NCBI GenBank assembly: GCA_019243445.1
Contig: JAFAUH010000035.1
Location: 1-33,980 of the forward strand
Direction: 5' to 3'
DNA from: Streptomycetaceae bacterium
Lineage (GTDB): Bacteria; Actinomycetota; Actinomycetes; Streptomycetales; Streptomycetaceae
DNA length: 33,980 bases
This document shows, piece after piece, positions 1-8,155 of the stretch. Numbering within the stretch: position 1 is the stretch's first letter; each line of letters begins with the position of its first letter. Both the position numbers and the translations under genes were made by a program. A model generated the notes under the pieces. The model worked only from the letters and a program-made list of their open reading frames with translations, did no database searches and was not told where the DNA came from.

Positions 1-1305
1 CTCAGTGCTGCGTTCGCCCGCATCGCCGCCCTGGCCATCGAGCGCCATCGCGCGCTCGAGGCGGGCCGTGCCGCCCGCGAGAGGGAACGAAAAGCACGTG
101 AGGACTTGGCTTTCGTGTTGGAAGCCAGCACCGCCATCGCGTGCGAGCCGCTCTATACCGACAGTCTGAGGTGCATGGCCCGGCTGGTGGTACCGGCCCT
201 CGCGCGATTGTGCGCTGTCCACGCGGCCGAGGGCGGCCATGCCCAGCGCGTCGCCGTGGCCGCCGTCACCAAAGTCGAGGAGGAATCCCTCGATATTCCT
301 GAATTGCGCGACCAGGTCGACAAGGCGGTTGCGCGAGTGCTGGCCTTCGGCAGAACCGAGACCGACCGGGTCGAGACAGAGCTCGGCAGCCCTGTCGCAC
401 GGCTCGGTGTCACCGGTTATGCCTGCGTACCGCTGACCACTCGCGGCCGCACCTTCGGCGTACTGACCTTGCTCGCCACCGACCAGCCCTTCGACCACCA
501 CATCATCGCCCTGGCGGAGGAGCTCGCCCGCCGAGCCGCGATCAGTGCGGACAATGCTCACCAATTCACCTACCGTGTGCAACTCGCCCGCGACCTGCAA
601 GCCGGTCTGCTGCCCCCCGAGTTGCCGAGGATTCCCGGCGCAACCCTTGCGGCCTCCTATCACCCGGCCGGTGAAGGACTCGAGGTCGGTGGCGACTTCT
701 ACGACGTCTTCCCGCTGCCCGAGGGTCGCTGGGCGCTGATGATAGGTGACGTGTGCGGGCGCGGCGCTGTGGCCGCCACCACCACCGGTATGGTCCGCCA
801 CACCGCACGTGCCGCCGCACGTCTCCGAGCCGACCCGGCTGCGGTGGTCCGTGCCATCAATGACGCTCTGATTGACAGCATGGAGGACGACTGTTTCGTC
901 TCCCTTGTCTACGGCGAACTGCGGCCCACCGGATCCCATCTCGCGCTGGACTTGATACGTGCCGGCCACGTACCACCGCTCGTACGCCGCGCCGATGGCA
1001 CGGTGGAAGAACTCGCTCACTCGGGTCTGCTCCTGGGAATCGCCCCGGACATCGACGAATCACCCCACAGTGTCGAGCTGTATTCGGGCGACAGCCTTGT
1101 CCTCGTCACCGACGGCATCACCGAAGTCCGCTCCGCCACTGGAGAACTCTTCGGTGAGGACCGCTTGGCCGGCGCCCTAGCCATGCCCTGGGCCGCATCT
1201 CCCGATGCTGCTGCCCTCATCGACTTCGTCACCGGCGCGGTCGCCGCCTTCGCAGGCGGTTCCACCCTTGACGACCAAGCCGCACTGGTACTCACCGCCA
1301 CCTGA
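1..1305 (+). CDS. GAF/SpoIIE-type PP2C serine phosphatase, 5' truncated by window
   Basis: The frame is open from base 1, so the start lies outside the window. The first 35 codons form a charged helix (RIAALAIERHRALEAGRAAR) typical of the end of a GAF or PAS module. A GAF-like domain follows (about codons 36-190), then a SpoIIE/RsbU-type PP2C domain. Metal-binding motifs are complete: VGGDFYD (229-235), GDVCGRG (249-255), AGHVPP, TDGITE (371 on) and a C-terminal DDQAALVL (424 on). Known relatives dephosphorylate anti-anti-sigma (STAS) proteins in partner-switching control or respond to a signal through the GAF domain. No anti-sigma kinase or STAS gene lies next to it here, so its target is unknown. 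It converges on the esterase gene. Confidence 0.9.
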   Translation, partial: LSAAFARIAALAIERHRALEAGRAARERERKAREDLAFVLEASTAIACEPLYTDSLRCMARLVVPALARLCAVHAAEGGHAQRVAVAAVTKVEEESLDIPELRDQVDKAVARVLAFGRTETDRVETELGSPVARLGVTGYACVPLTTRGRTFGVLTLLATDQPFDHHIIALAEELARRAAISADNAHQFTYRVQLARDLQAGLLPPELPRIPGATLAASYHPAGEGLEVGGDFYDVFPLPEGRWALMIGDVCGRGAVAATTTGMVRHTARAAARLRADPAAVVRAINDALIDSMEDDCFVSLVYGELRPTGSHLALDLIRAGHVPPLVRRADGTVEELAHSGLLLGIAPDIDESPHSVELYSGDSLVLVTDGITEVRSATGELFGEDRLAGALAMPWAASPDAAALIDFVTGAVAAFAGGSTLDDQAALVLTAT

Positions 1306-1354
1306 CAGCCCTGAAGTCCTGACAGCCGGATCCAGGCGCTGTTACGAGTTCCCG

Positions 1355-1366
1355 GCCGAGCTCGGC
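1355..1366. terminator. weak palindrome between convergent genes
   Basis: GCCGAGCTCGGC is a perfect 12-bp palindrome in the 133-bp gap between the converging phosphatase and esterase genes. It has no loop and no T-run, so a terminator role is only positional inference. Confidence 0.25.
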
Positions 1367-1438
1367 GGGCTGCGAGATGATCCACACCCGCCTCCTGACG
1401 ATGCGTCACCGACTTTCAGGTGTAGTCAACTTTCCTGT

Positions 1439-2533
1439 TCAAGAGACCTCTTGGGAAATCCAGGTGAAGGCGCCGGGGAGCATGGTGCGCCACAGCGCGG
1501 TCGTGTGGCCCCCGCTGGCGGCGGTGAGCAACTCGCTGCCGCCAGGGTGCTTGAGGACCGCGAGAAGGGCCTTGGCAGCCGGTACGGTGCCGGGGTCTTG
1601 GAGGCTGCCGGCCATCAGCAGGGCGATGTCGGGTTGGTGTTTGTCGTCCCTGAGGACGAGATAGGGGTTGTTGTACTGGGCCAGGGCCGGTGTGCGGGTG
1701 ACCAGTTGCGCGAGGGGAGCGTTGTAGCCGGACAAGCTCACCGCGGCGTGGAAGACCTCCGGGTGATGCACGGTGAGGTCGACTGCGCAATAGGCTCCGG
1801 CCGAGTAACCCATCACGGCCCACTGCCTGGCACTGGTGGCGGCACGAAAGTTCTGTTTGACCAGTGTGGGGACATCCTTGGCCAGCCAGGTCGCCGTCAG
1901 AGCGACGCCGGGTATGTCGGCACAGCCGGCGTCGGTGTTGCCGCCGAGGACATTCAGCGTTGCCGCGACCAGGATCATCGGCCTGGCCTTTCCCTCGTCG
2001 ATCAGACGAGTGAGCTGCTGGACGGCGTTCATGCCGGCGAACCAGGTCTGAGGGCTGCCCGGGGTGCCGGGCAACAGTTCCACGACAGGGAAGGCCGTGT
2101 GGGCGTAGGCGGCCTGGTAGTACTGCGGTGGCAGCCAGACGTACAGGTTGCCCTTGATCCCCGAGGCGGGACCCACCGCCTTGGCCTGCAGGATGCCGGG
2201 CTTGAAGGTGGTGAAGGAGAGCTTCTCGAAGTCCCCTGTGCCCGCCGCACCTGCCGAGTGGTCCAGGGCAGCGCTACTGGCGACGGCGCTGTTGCCCTCG
2301 CCGCCACCCCAAAGATCCTGCCAAGTGTCGTAAAAGGGCCCCATGGTGTTGTTGATATAAACTAGCACCACCACTACGGCAGCGATTTGGCTGAAAATCG
2401 TTGCCCCCAGCCGCCCTGCATAGCGAATCGGCCGAGGCCCGGGTATCCGGTTCCATACCAGGGCGAGCAGCGCAGTGGCGAGCACCAGGACCGCGACGGT
2501 AAGGGCGAAGAAGGGGGTGCCGGTCAGACTCAC
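1439..2533 (-). CDS. membrane-anchored alpha/beta-hydrolase-fold esterase
   Basis: 364 aa from a GTG start at 2533, chosen because AAGGAAG lies about 10 nt upstream and the N-terminal membrane segment begins there. The same frame is open further upstream but runs into the neighbouring gene. Two hydrophobic segments (about residues 6-27 and 45-62) anchor the N terminus. A linker and an esterase D-like domain (putative esterase family) follow. Nucleophile motif GYSAG places Ser244; GGHTTALW gives the likely catalytic His343. Catalytic domain is probably extracytoplasmic. Relatives include mycolyltransferase-like and general esterases; the substrate cannot be told from sequence. A palindrome lies 28-43 bp upstream of the start. 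Confidence 0.82.
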   Translation of the reverse strand: MSLTGTPFFALTVAVLVLATALLALVWNRIPGPRPIRYAGRLGATIFSQIAAVVVVLVYINNTMGPFYDTWQDLWGGGEGNSAVASSAALDHSAGAAGTGDFEKLSFTTFKPGILQAKAVGPASGIKGNLYVWLPPQYYQAAYAHTAFPVVELLPGTPGSPQTWFAGMNAVQQLTRLIDEGKARPMILVAATLNVLGGNTDAGCADIPGVALTATWLAKDVPTLVKQNFRAATSARQWAVMGYSAGAYCAVDLTVHHPEVFHAAVSLSGYNAPLAQLVTRTPALAQYNNPYLVLRDDKHQPDIALLMAGSLQDPGTVPAAKALLAVLKHPGGSELLTAASGGHTTALWRTMLPGAFTWISQEVS

Positions 2534-2560
2534 GGAGGCGGTTCTTCCTTGGGGCGGTCG

Positions 2561-2576
2561 GCGTACCGTGGTACGC
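2561..2576. promoter_or_regulatory. candidate operator palindrome upstream of esterase
   Basis: GCGTACC-GT-GGTACGC is a perfect 7+2+7 inverted repeat 28 bp upstream of the esterase GTG, where an operator or a 5'-leader hairpin would be expected. Which regulator, if any, binds is unknown. Confidence 0.4.
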
Positions 2577-2744
2577 AAAAGCGGCAATTGGCACACCTGG
2601 TAGGGGACGTGAAGTGCCCTGCGTACAGGTGAAGGCCTCCCGATCTTACGTGGCGTGCCGGCCACGGCTCGATGGGAACTTCGACAGTGCGGGACCATGT
2701 GCGGGCCCCAGGTCGTTGACCTTGGCTTCCCTCGTCCGCCGCCT

Positions 2745-4067
2745 TCACCGGTAGCGCCGGAATTCGGGGACCACCGCAGTGAGCGCGAGCATCGCGGTGA
2801 CGACCAACAGCCCGCCTGCTGTGACCGCCGTGCGCGGGCCGAGTACTGAACCGATCGTGCCGTGCAGGAGGTCGGCGAGGCGCGGACCGCCCGCAACGAC
2901 CACCGTGAACACGCCCTGCATTCGTCCGCGCATGTCATCTGTAGCAGCCGACTGGAGGATCGCCCCGCGGAACACCATGGAGACCATGTCCGCCAGGCCC
3001 GCCACGGCAAGGAAGGCCGCTGCCCACCACAAGCCGACGCTGAGGCCGAATCCGGCGATGGCCAACCCCCAACCGATCACCGCGACGGCGACCATCAGAC
3101 CGTGTCGGCGAGCCCGGGAGAACGTACCGGACATCAGACCGCCGGCCACCGCGCCGATGGGGATCGCCGCATACAGCAGCCCCAGAGCGAAGCCGGTGCC
3201 CCAGGAGGCGTAGGTGGTGGCCGCGAGCTGAGGGAACAGCGCTCGGGGCATACCGAAGACCATGGCGATGATGTCGGCGAGGAAGGAAAGCAGCAGTACC
3301 CGCTGTGCGGTGAGGTATCGGAAACCGGCGGCCACTTCGCGCCATCCCGCCCGCCGGGTGGCGGACTGCGCCAGCGGCGGCAGAGCGGGCAGTCGCCACA
3401 CCGCCCACACGGCCACGCACAGTGCGGCACTGTCGATCAGATACAGCTCCGGAAGCCCGATGACGGGGATGAACACCCCTGCAAGCAGCGGGCCGACGAT
3501 TGCGCCGGTCTGCATGACGGTGACTTCCAAGGCGTTTGCCGCCGGCAGTTCGCGTGCGGGAACCAGGCGCGCGACCGAGGCGTTCCGGGTCGGCTGGTTG
3601 ATGCCGTAGAAGGCTTGTTGCATGGCGAGCAAAATCATGAGCAGCACTACCGAGTGAGCCCCGAAAAACGCCTGCGCCCAGAAGAACATGGAGGTAATGG
3701 CGATGCCGGTGTTGGTGACGAGCAGCAGTTTGCGCCGGTCCACGCTGTCGGCGATCGCGCCTCCCCACAACGCGAAGACCACCAGCGGCACCAGACCGGC
3801 CAAGGAGGCGTAGCCGACCCACGCCGAGGAGCCGGTGATGTCGTAGATCTGCTTGGGCACGGCCACTGCGGTCAGTTGACTGCCGAGCGCGGTGACGATC
3901 GTCGAGGACCACAGGCGGCGGAAGGGCAGGTGTTGCAACGGCCGGGTGTCCGCCACCCATCGACGCCACCCGAATCTACGCACTACGGGGGAATTTCCTT
4001 CTTTTATTGCGATATCATCGGTGGTGTTGCTCACAGTGTCCACTGCTGACCTGGCTTCCTCATGCAT
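2745..4067 (-). CDS. MFS transporter, EntS-like exporter family
   Basis: Up to 440 aa with about 12 hydrophobic segments. N-terminal signature DTRPLQHLPFRRLWSS and loop 2-3 motif GGAIADSVDRRKLL are typical of the MFS_3/EntS group (enterobactin exporter-like, multidrug or siderophore efflux). No siderophore genes are nearby, so the substrate is open. The start is uncertain. ATG 4067 has no Shine-Dalgarno. Codons 13-27 are unusually A/T-rich, and a GTG at 3983 preceded by AAGGAAA about 10 nt upstream begins just before the conserved part, giving a 412-aa protein. A pair of 19-bp direct repeats lies upstream. Confidence 0.85.
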   Translation of the reverse strand: MHEEARSAVDTVSNTTDDIAIKEGNSPVVRRFGWRRWVADTRPLQHLPFRRLWSSTIVTALGSQLTAVAVPKQIYDITGSSAWVGYASLAGLVPLVVFALWGGAIADSVDRRKLLLVTNTGIAITSMFFWAQAFFGAHSVVLLMILLAMQQAFYGINQPTRNASVARLVPARELPAANALEVTVMQTGAIVGPLLAGVFIPVIGLPELYLIDSAALCVAVWAVWRLPALPPLAQSATRRAGWREVAAGFRYLTAQRVLLLSFLADIIAMVFGMPRALFPQLAATTYASWGTGFALGLLYAAIPIGAVAGGLMSGTFSRARRHGLMVAVAVIGWGLAIAGFGLSVGLWWAAAFLAVAGLADMVSMVFRGAILQSAATDDMRGRMQGVFTVVVAGGPRLADLLHGTIGSVLGPRTAVTAGGLLVVTAMLALTAVVPEFRRYR

Positions 4068-4094
4068 CTATGCGGTCGAGGGGGCATTGTCGCC

Positions 4095-4133
4095 GTGGAC
4101 TTTTCCATAGTTCGGTGGACCCTTCCATAGTTC
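4095..4133. promoter_or_regulatory. paired 19-bp direct repeats in MFS promoter region
   Basis: GTGGACTTTTCCATAGTTC (4095-4113) and GTGGACCCTTCCATAGTTC (4115-4133) match at 17 of 19 positions with a 20-bp period, about two helical turns, so two bound proteins would sit on the same DNA face. The repeats lie 28-66 bp upstream of the longest MFS start, between it and the MarC-family gene. This arrangement suggests a two-site operator. Confidence 0.5.
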
Positions 4134-4208
4134 AAAGGAATTCAATCTGCTCTACCGTCATGGAACTGGTGCGGCGCGGCGGTAACGCGCTGATCTGTAG
4201 CGATATCG

Positions 4209-4844
4209 CTAATAATGCGCCCGCAGCAGCGGGACTCCCAGGCCGGCAAGGCCGTCGAGGAAGAGTTCGACTCCGACCGCCGCGAGCAGCAGCCCCAGCA
4301 GGCGTGACAGCACCTCGAGGCCGGTCTCGTGCGTACGTTGCAGCAGTGGCATGAGCAACAGCAGGCATACACAGTCGATCGCGAGCACGGACAGGTACGC
4401 ACTCGCAATCGTAGTGCTCCAGGACCAGGTGTTCTTGGCCAGCGACTCGACCAGGACGGCCGTGATGGCGAGCGGGCTGGCGACATACGGAAGCGACAAC
4501 TCCCGCAGGGCGCTGGCCATGGGATGTTTCGTCTCGGTCCGATGGTCCTCGTCACCGCCGAGGCGGATGCCCATGACCAGGGCAATGGCGTAGATGAAGA
4601 AGATCACTCCACCCGCGAGCTGCAGCGACTCGTCGCTGATATGGAAAAAGCCCATCACGTGATCGGCCGCATATGCCATGACCACACCCGCAGAAGCTGC
4701 GATCAACGTGCTGAGCAGCGCCAATCGGCGCATCTGCGGCAATTTGCACTTGGTGGCCAGATGGGCGAAGGCGAGCATCACCTTGGGCGGGCCGATGACG
4801 GCAAAGAAGGTCACGAAAGCTGTGGTGAAATTGAGGACCGGCAT
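4209..4844 (-). CDS. MarC-family integral membrane protein
   Basis: 211 aa, close to the usual length of the MarC (UPF0056) family, with six predicted membrane segments. The N terminus (FTTAFVTFFAVIGPPKVMLAFAHL) matches the family pattern of a first helix followed by an I(D/G)PP turn, and PYVASPLAITAVL corresponds to the conserved mid-protein segment. The biochemical function of MarC proteins is unsettled; the original link to multiple antibiotic resistance was not upheld. An in-frame TGA two codons upstream of the ATG fixes the N terminus, but no Shine-Dalgarno is visible. The stop codon overlaps the palindrome AGCGATATCGCT (4199-4210). Confidence 0.82.
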   Translation of the reverse strand: MPVLNFTTAFVTFFAVIGPPKVMLAFAHLATKCKLPQMRRLALLSTLIAASAGVVMAYAADHVMGFFHISDESLQLAGGVIFFIYAIALVMGIRLGGDEDHRTETKHPMASALRELSLPYVASPLAITAVLVESLAKNTWSWSTTIASAYLSVLAIDCVCLLLLMPLLQRTHETGLEVLSRLLGLLLAAVGVELFLDGLAGLGVPLLRAHY

Positions 4845-5001
4845 ATGTCAAGAATGGGTGAGAGGTATACGAACGGCGAAGCGCCGTGCCGTCGTGCGCC
4901 CGTTGGCGATGTCAGGTGATGTCATCGTTGATCGACTTGCCTCGACCGGCATGCAGGTATGACCTGAGGGTGAGGTGAAGAGTCGAAGGCCGCCGAGGCA
5001 C

Positions 5002-5055
5002 AGAGAGGAACGCAGAGAGAGGAACGCAGAGAGAGGAACGCAGAGGGGGACGCAG
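5002..5055 (+). repeat. 14-bp tandem repeat upstream of small membrane protein
   Basis: AGAGAGGAACGCAG occurs three times without change (5002-5015, 5016-5029, 5030-5043), followed by a shortened copy (5044-5055) and then AGAGAGGAG, the ribosome-binding site of the next gene. The purine-rich unit itself looks like a Shine-Dalgarno sequence. Confidence 0.8.
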
Positions 5056-5069
5056 AGAGGAGCGTCATC

Positions 5070-5549
5070 ATGCCTGCACTCACCGCAGGGGGTCTGCCGC
5101 ATCTGCAGGGGCGCCGCAAGCAGCAGGGGGCGCGGCATCGCGCGACGTCATGGGCGATCCCCGTCGTCCTGGGCGTCATATACGGGATGTACGCACTCTG
5201 GCTCGACTCGAACAGCCCTCAGCCCACGCCGACCGCCGCACTGCTCGGCCTGATCGCTGCCATTGTCATGGGCGCGCTGTGCTACGTCGTGGGCAGGGCG
5301 CAGCCGCGCTGGTCCGCGGAGACTCGGGGGATCGTCTACGGCGCGCTTTTCGGTGTGGGGATGGGCTTCCTGGTCAGTCTCGCCCACACCTCCTCGGTCC
5401 TCAAGTGCACGGCGATCGCACTGGCGAGTGGCGTGGGGATGGGTGTTTGCGCGTTCTACATCTCCTACGGTGGCCGGGAGTACCAAAAGGGCGTCGAGCG
5501 CCCGGAGCCCGGCAAGAGCGTTGAGCGCCCGGAACGTGCGGGAGGGTGA
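5070..5549 (+). CDS. small integral membrane protein of unknown function
   Basis: 159 aa from an ATG with GAGAGGAG 7 nt upstream. A basic N terminus (HLQGRRKQQGARHR) precedes four hydrophobic segments (about residues 28-44, 58-76, 88-105 and 113-131), so the N terminus is probably cytoplasmic. The C-terminal tail contains a short duplication (GVERPEPGK / SVERPERAG). I recognise no family. It is the first gene of a rightward run followed by the pterin dehydratase gene 87 bp later. The upstream 225 bp holds the 14-bp tandem repeat and no other gene. Confidence 0.62.
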   Translation: MPALTAGGLPHLQGRRKQQGARHRATSWAIPVVLGVIYGMYALWLDSNSPQPTPTAALLGLIAAIVMGALCYVVGRAQPRWSAETRGIVYGALFGVGMGFLVSLAHTSSVLKCTAIALASGVGMGVCAFYISYGGREYQKGVERPEPGKSVERPERAGG

Positions 5550-5636
5550 AGTCGATGAGGCCCGCCAAGTCCGTTGATTTCGCATACGGTTGCTCAGGAG
5601 GAATGTGATCCGAGGAACGCGAGGGAGACCAGCCGC

Positions 5637-5948
5637 ATGCCGAACGCCGAACCGCTGTCGCACAAGGAAATCGAAGACCGACTCGCCGAACTGCCGGGAT
5701 GGCAGGTCTCGCAGGACGAGGTGAGCCTGGAGCGGACGTACCGGCTGGCACACATGCCAGCCGCAGTCTTCGCGGTACATATCGCCAGAATCCAGGACGA
5801 GTTGGACCACCACTCGGACCTCACCTTGAGCTACAACACCCTCACCATCTCCCTTACCACGCATACGGCAGGCGGCCGTCTCACCGCGAAAGACTTCGAC
5901 CTCGCCCACCGTATCGCCGAGATCGCTCCCGGGCACGGGGCCGAGTGA
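5637..5948 (+). CDS. pterin-4-alpha-carbinolamine dehydratase-like protein
   Basis: 103 aa, the usual size for the PCD/DCoH family. Family features are present: the paired histidines in ELDHHSDLTLSYNTL and the C-terminal THTAGGRLTAKDFDLAHRI. Family members dehydrate 4a-hydroxytetrahydropterin to regenerate the pterin cofactor of aromatic amino-acid hydroxylases. No such hydroxylase is nearby, and many bacterial homologues have an undefined role. The ATG at 5637 is chosen for GAGGGAGA 8 nt upstream and because the conserved domain begins soon after. The stop overlaps the next gene's GTG (GTGA, 5945-5948), so the two are probably translationally coupled. Confidence 0.88.
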   Translation: MPNAEPLSHKEIEDRLAELPGWQVSQDEVSLERTYRLAHMPAAVFAVHIARIQDELDHHSDLTLSYNTLTISLTTHTAGGRLTAKDFDLAHRIAEIAPGHGAE

Positions 5949-7099
5949 CCGATCGCCGTGTCGAACTGCCGCTGCTCATCCGGGAGCTGGCAGCCGCCGT
6001 CGAACCCACTCCGCCCGCACGCCCGTGGGCCGCGGGCGCCGTCGTACTCGCCGGGCGCGGCCCGGCCGTCGTGCTGCATGAGGCGTTGGGCTGGGCGGTG
6101 CGCTACACCGCGTATGACCAGACGTGCGACCGAGGTGTGGAGCTGCCGCGCGAGCGATGGGTACCGATGCACCGCGAGACCGTCTTCGATCTGGCCTCGC
6201 TCACCAAGCTGTTCACCGCGATCGCCACCGTCCAGCAGATCGAACGCGGCCGGACCACGCTGGATATCCCGGTCGCCGCCCATCTGCCGGAGTTCGGCCG
6301 CGCGGGCAAAGAGGGCGTGACCGTACGGCAGTTGCTCGCGCATACCTCAGGACTCCGCGCCGAGCTGCCGTTCTATGACCATCCCACGCACGAGGCACGA
6401 CTGCGCCTGCTGTGGGACGAGGCGCCGCTGTGCCCGCCCGGCAGCGCGCACTGCTATTCCGATCTCAATTTCATCGCACTGCAGCTGCTGCTGGAACGGT
6501 TGACGGGCGAGCCGCTTGCCACGCTCGTCCGCGACGGCATCACGGGCCCGCTCGGTATGGTGGATACGTGCTTTGCCCCGCCGCCGCACTGGCGCTCGCG
6601 GATCGCCGCCACTGAAGCTGTGTCCCAATTGAAAGCAGTGCGCCGGCCCCGAGGAGGGCTCGACCGCGACATGGTGCACGGCGAGGTCCACGACGAGAAC
6701 GCGTACGCGATGGGCGGTGCCGCCGGGCACGCGGGGGTCTTCTCGACCGCCGCCGATCTCGGCGTGCTGTGCCGGGCATTGCTCGCTGGAGGCGGAGGGA
6801 TCCTCGGACCGGAGTCAGTGGCATTGATGCTGGCGGATGCGGGGCTGCCGGGGCATCCGCACGGGCTGGGGTTCGATCTTGATCAGCCGTCGTTCATGGG
6901 TGAGCTGGCCGGCCCGCACACGGTGGGGCACACCGGCTTCACCGGGACCAGCCTGGTGGTCGACCCGGTGAACGGGAGCTATCTGATCCTGCTGGCCAAC
7001 GCTGTTCATCCGACACGCCTGTGGCGGCAAGGGCCGCAAGGGAGCAGCGTGCGGGCGGCGGCTGCGACCTGGCTCGCCCGCTGGGGCAAGGACCAATGA
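5945..7099 (+). CDS. serine hydrolase, class C beta-lactamase-fold family
   Basis: 384 aa from a GTG overlapping the preceding stop by 4 nt. The penicillin-recognising fold is complete: SLTK (Ser85, Lys88), YSD (Tyr171) in the YxN position and HTG (329-331) in the KTG position. Flanking segments such as VTVRQLLAHTSGL are typical of the Beta-lactamase (PF00144) family, which includes esterases, DD-peptidases and EstB-like enzymes. There is no signal peptide, so it is probably cytoplasmic and not a resistance beta-lactamase. Substrate unknown. It is coupled to the pterin dehydratase gene. Confidence 0.87.
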   Translation: MTDRRVELPLLIRELAAAVEPTPPARPWAAGAVVLAGRGPAVVLHEALGWAVRYTAYDQTCDRGVELPRERWVPMHRETVFDLASLTKLFTAIATVQQIERGRTTLDIPVAAHLPEFGRAGKEGVTVRQLLAHTSGLRAELPFYDHPTHEARLRLLWDEAPLCPPGSAHCYSDLNFIALQLLLERLTGEPLATLVRDGITGPLGMVDTCFAPPPHWRSRIAATEAVSQLKAVRRPRGGLDRDMVHGEVHDENAYAMGGAAGHAGVFSTAADLGVLCRALLAGGGGILGPESVALMLADAGLPGHPHGLGFDLDQPSFMGELAGPHTVGHTGFTGTSLVVDPVNGSYLILLANAVHPTRLWRQGPQGSSVRAAAATWLARWGKDQ

Positions 7100-7126
7100 G
7101 CCCAGGATCAATAATCCAAGGGCCGC

Positions 7127-7140
7127 TAGGCTTACATCCG
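7127..7140 (+). promoter_or_regulatory. -10 box giving a probable leaderless Rsm22 mRNA
   Basis: TAGGCT (7127-7132) matches the actinobacterial -10 consensus, and the first base of the GTG start is 8 nt downstream, where transcription should begin. No Shine-Dalgarno precedes the start. The -35 region is not recognisable. Confidence 0.5.
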
Positions 7141-8141
7141 TGCCACCTGTGGAAATCCCCGGATCCTCGCTCGGCGACGAACTGCGTATCGCGCTCGCCG
7201 CGGTGCTCGATGGGCTGCCGCCGCGCCGCGCCGCTCAGGCCGTCGAGCGGCTGATAGCCAACTACCGGGGCCGCACGCCGACCGACGCGCCCGTGCTGCG
7301 CGACCGTTCCGATGTCGCCGCGTACGCCGCATACCGGATGCCGGCCACCTTCGCAGCGGTACGGGCGGCACTCGCCGCCTTCCGTGCCCGCGCGGGGCAG
7401 TGGTCCCCCTCCCAGCATCTCGACATCGGCGGCGGTACCGGCGCCGCCACCTGGGCCGTTGCCGACGCATGGCCGGGTGACGGCTTCGCCACCACCGTCC
7501 TCGACTGGTCCGAGGCCGCGCTCGACCTCGGCCGCACCCTCGCCTCGGACGCCCCGCACCCGGTGCTGCGCGCCGCGCAATGGCGGCGCCACTCCCTTGG
7601 TGCCCCGCTCACCCTCCCCGCCGCCGATCTGATCACCATCAGCTATGTGCTCAGCGAACTCGATACCGCCGACGGCGCATCGGTGATCGCAGAGGCGGCC
7701 CGCACCGCGCAGGCCGTCGTAGTGGTCGAACCGGGCACGCCTGCCGGATACCGAAGAGTCCTGCGCGCACGGCAACAGCTCATCGACGCCGGCCTGACCG
7801 TGCTCGCGCCCTGCCCGCGGGCCGACACCTGCCCCGTGCAGGGCGAGGATTGGTGTCACTTCGCGGCCCGCGTCAACCGCTCCTCGCTGCACCGCCAAGT
7901 CAAGGGCGGCTCGCTGCCGTACGAGGACGAGAAGTTCTCCTACGTCGCGGCGCTGCGCGGCGACGCGACCCCCGCGCCCGGACGTGTCGTACGGCACCCC
8001 CAGATCCGCAAGGGACAAGTCCTGCTCGACCTGTGCCTCCCCGAAGGCGACCTGCAACGCACCATCGTCACCAAGCGCCACGGCGAGCTGTACCGGGCCG
8101 CCCGCGATGCCGCATGGGGCGATCGCTGGCCACCTGCTTGA
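7140..8141 (+). CDS. Rsm22/METTL17-family methyltransferase-like protein
   Basis: 333 aa. The Rossmann SAM site is HLDIGGGTGAATWA (93-106), with an acidic residue at the end of strand 2 (VLDWS, 120-124). Four cysteines, Cys225, Cys231, Cys239 and Cys299, have the C-x5-C-x7-C ... C arrangement of the Rsm22/METTL17 family (PF09243), whose mitochondrial members bind small-subunit rRNA and carry an iron-sulfur cluster. Probable role: small ribosomal subunit assembly or rRNA modification; catalytic activity is not proven for the family. The start is GTG 7140, possibly leaderless; a GTG at 7149 is the alternative. It converges on the FAD oxidoreductase gene with a 14-bp gap. Confidence 0.85.
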   Translation: MPPVEIPGSSLGDELRIALAAVLDGLPPRRAAQAVERLIANYRGRTPTDAPVLRDRSDVAAYAAYRMPATFAAVRAALAAFRARAGQWSPSQHLDIGGGTGAATWAVADAWPGDGFATTVLDWSEAALDLGRTLASDAPHPVLRAAQWRRHSLGAPLTLPAADLITISYVLSELDTADGASVIAEAARTAQAVVVVEPGTPAGYRRVLRARQQLIDAGLTVLAPCPRADTCPVQGEDWCHFAARVNRSSLHRQVKGGSLPYEDEKFSYVAALRGDATPAPGRVVRHPQIRKGQVLLDLCLPEGDLQRTIVTKRHGELYRAARDAAWGDRWPPA

Positions 8142-8155
8142 CGGGCTCTTGACGA

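Noticed and set aside
1205-2365. 386-codon open frame on the plus strand opposite the esterase
   Set aside because: It is antisense to a well-supported esterase with catalytic motifs; its product is Gly/Arg/Gln-rich and shows no domain, as expected for the complement of GC-biased coding DNA.
5945-7099. Serine hydrolase considered as an antibiotic-resistance beta-lactamase
   Set aside because: It has no signal peptide and is translationally coupled to a pterin dehydratase gene; the fold family is mostly esterases and peptidases.
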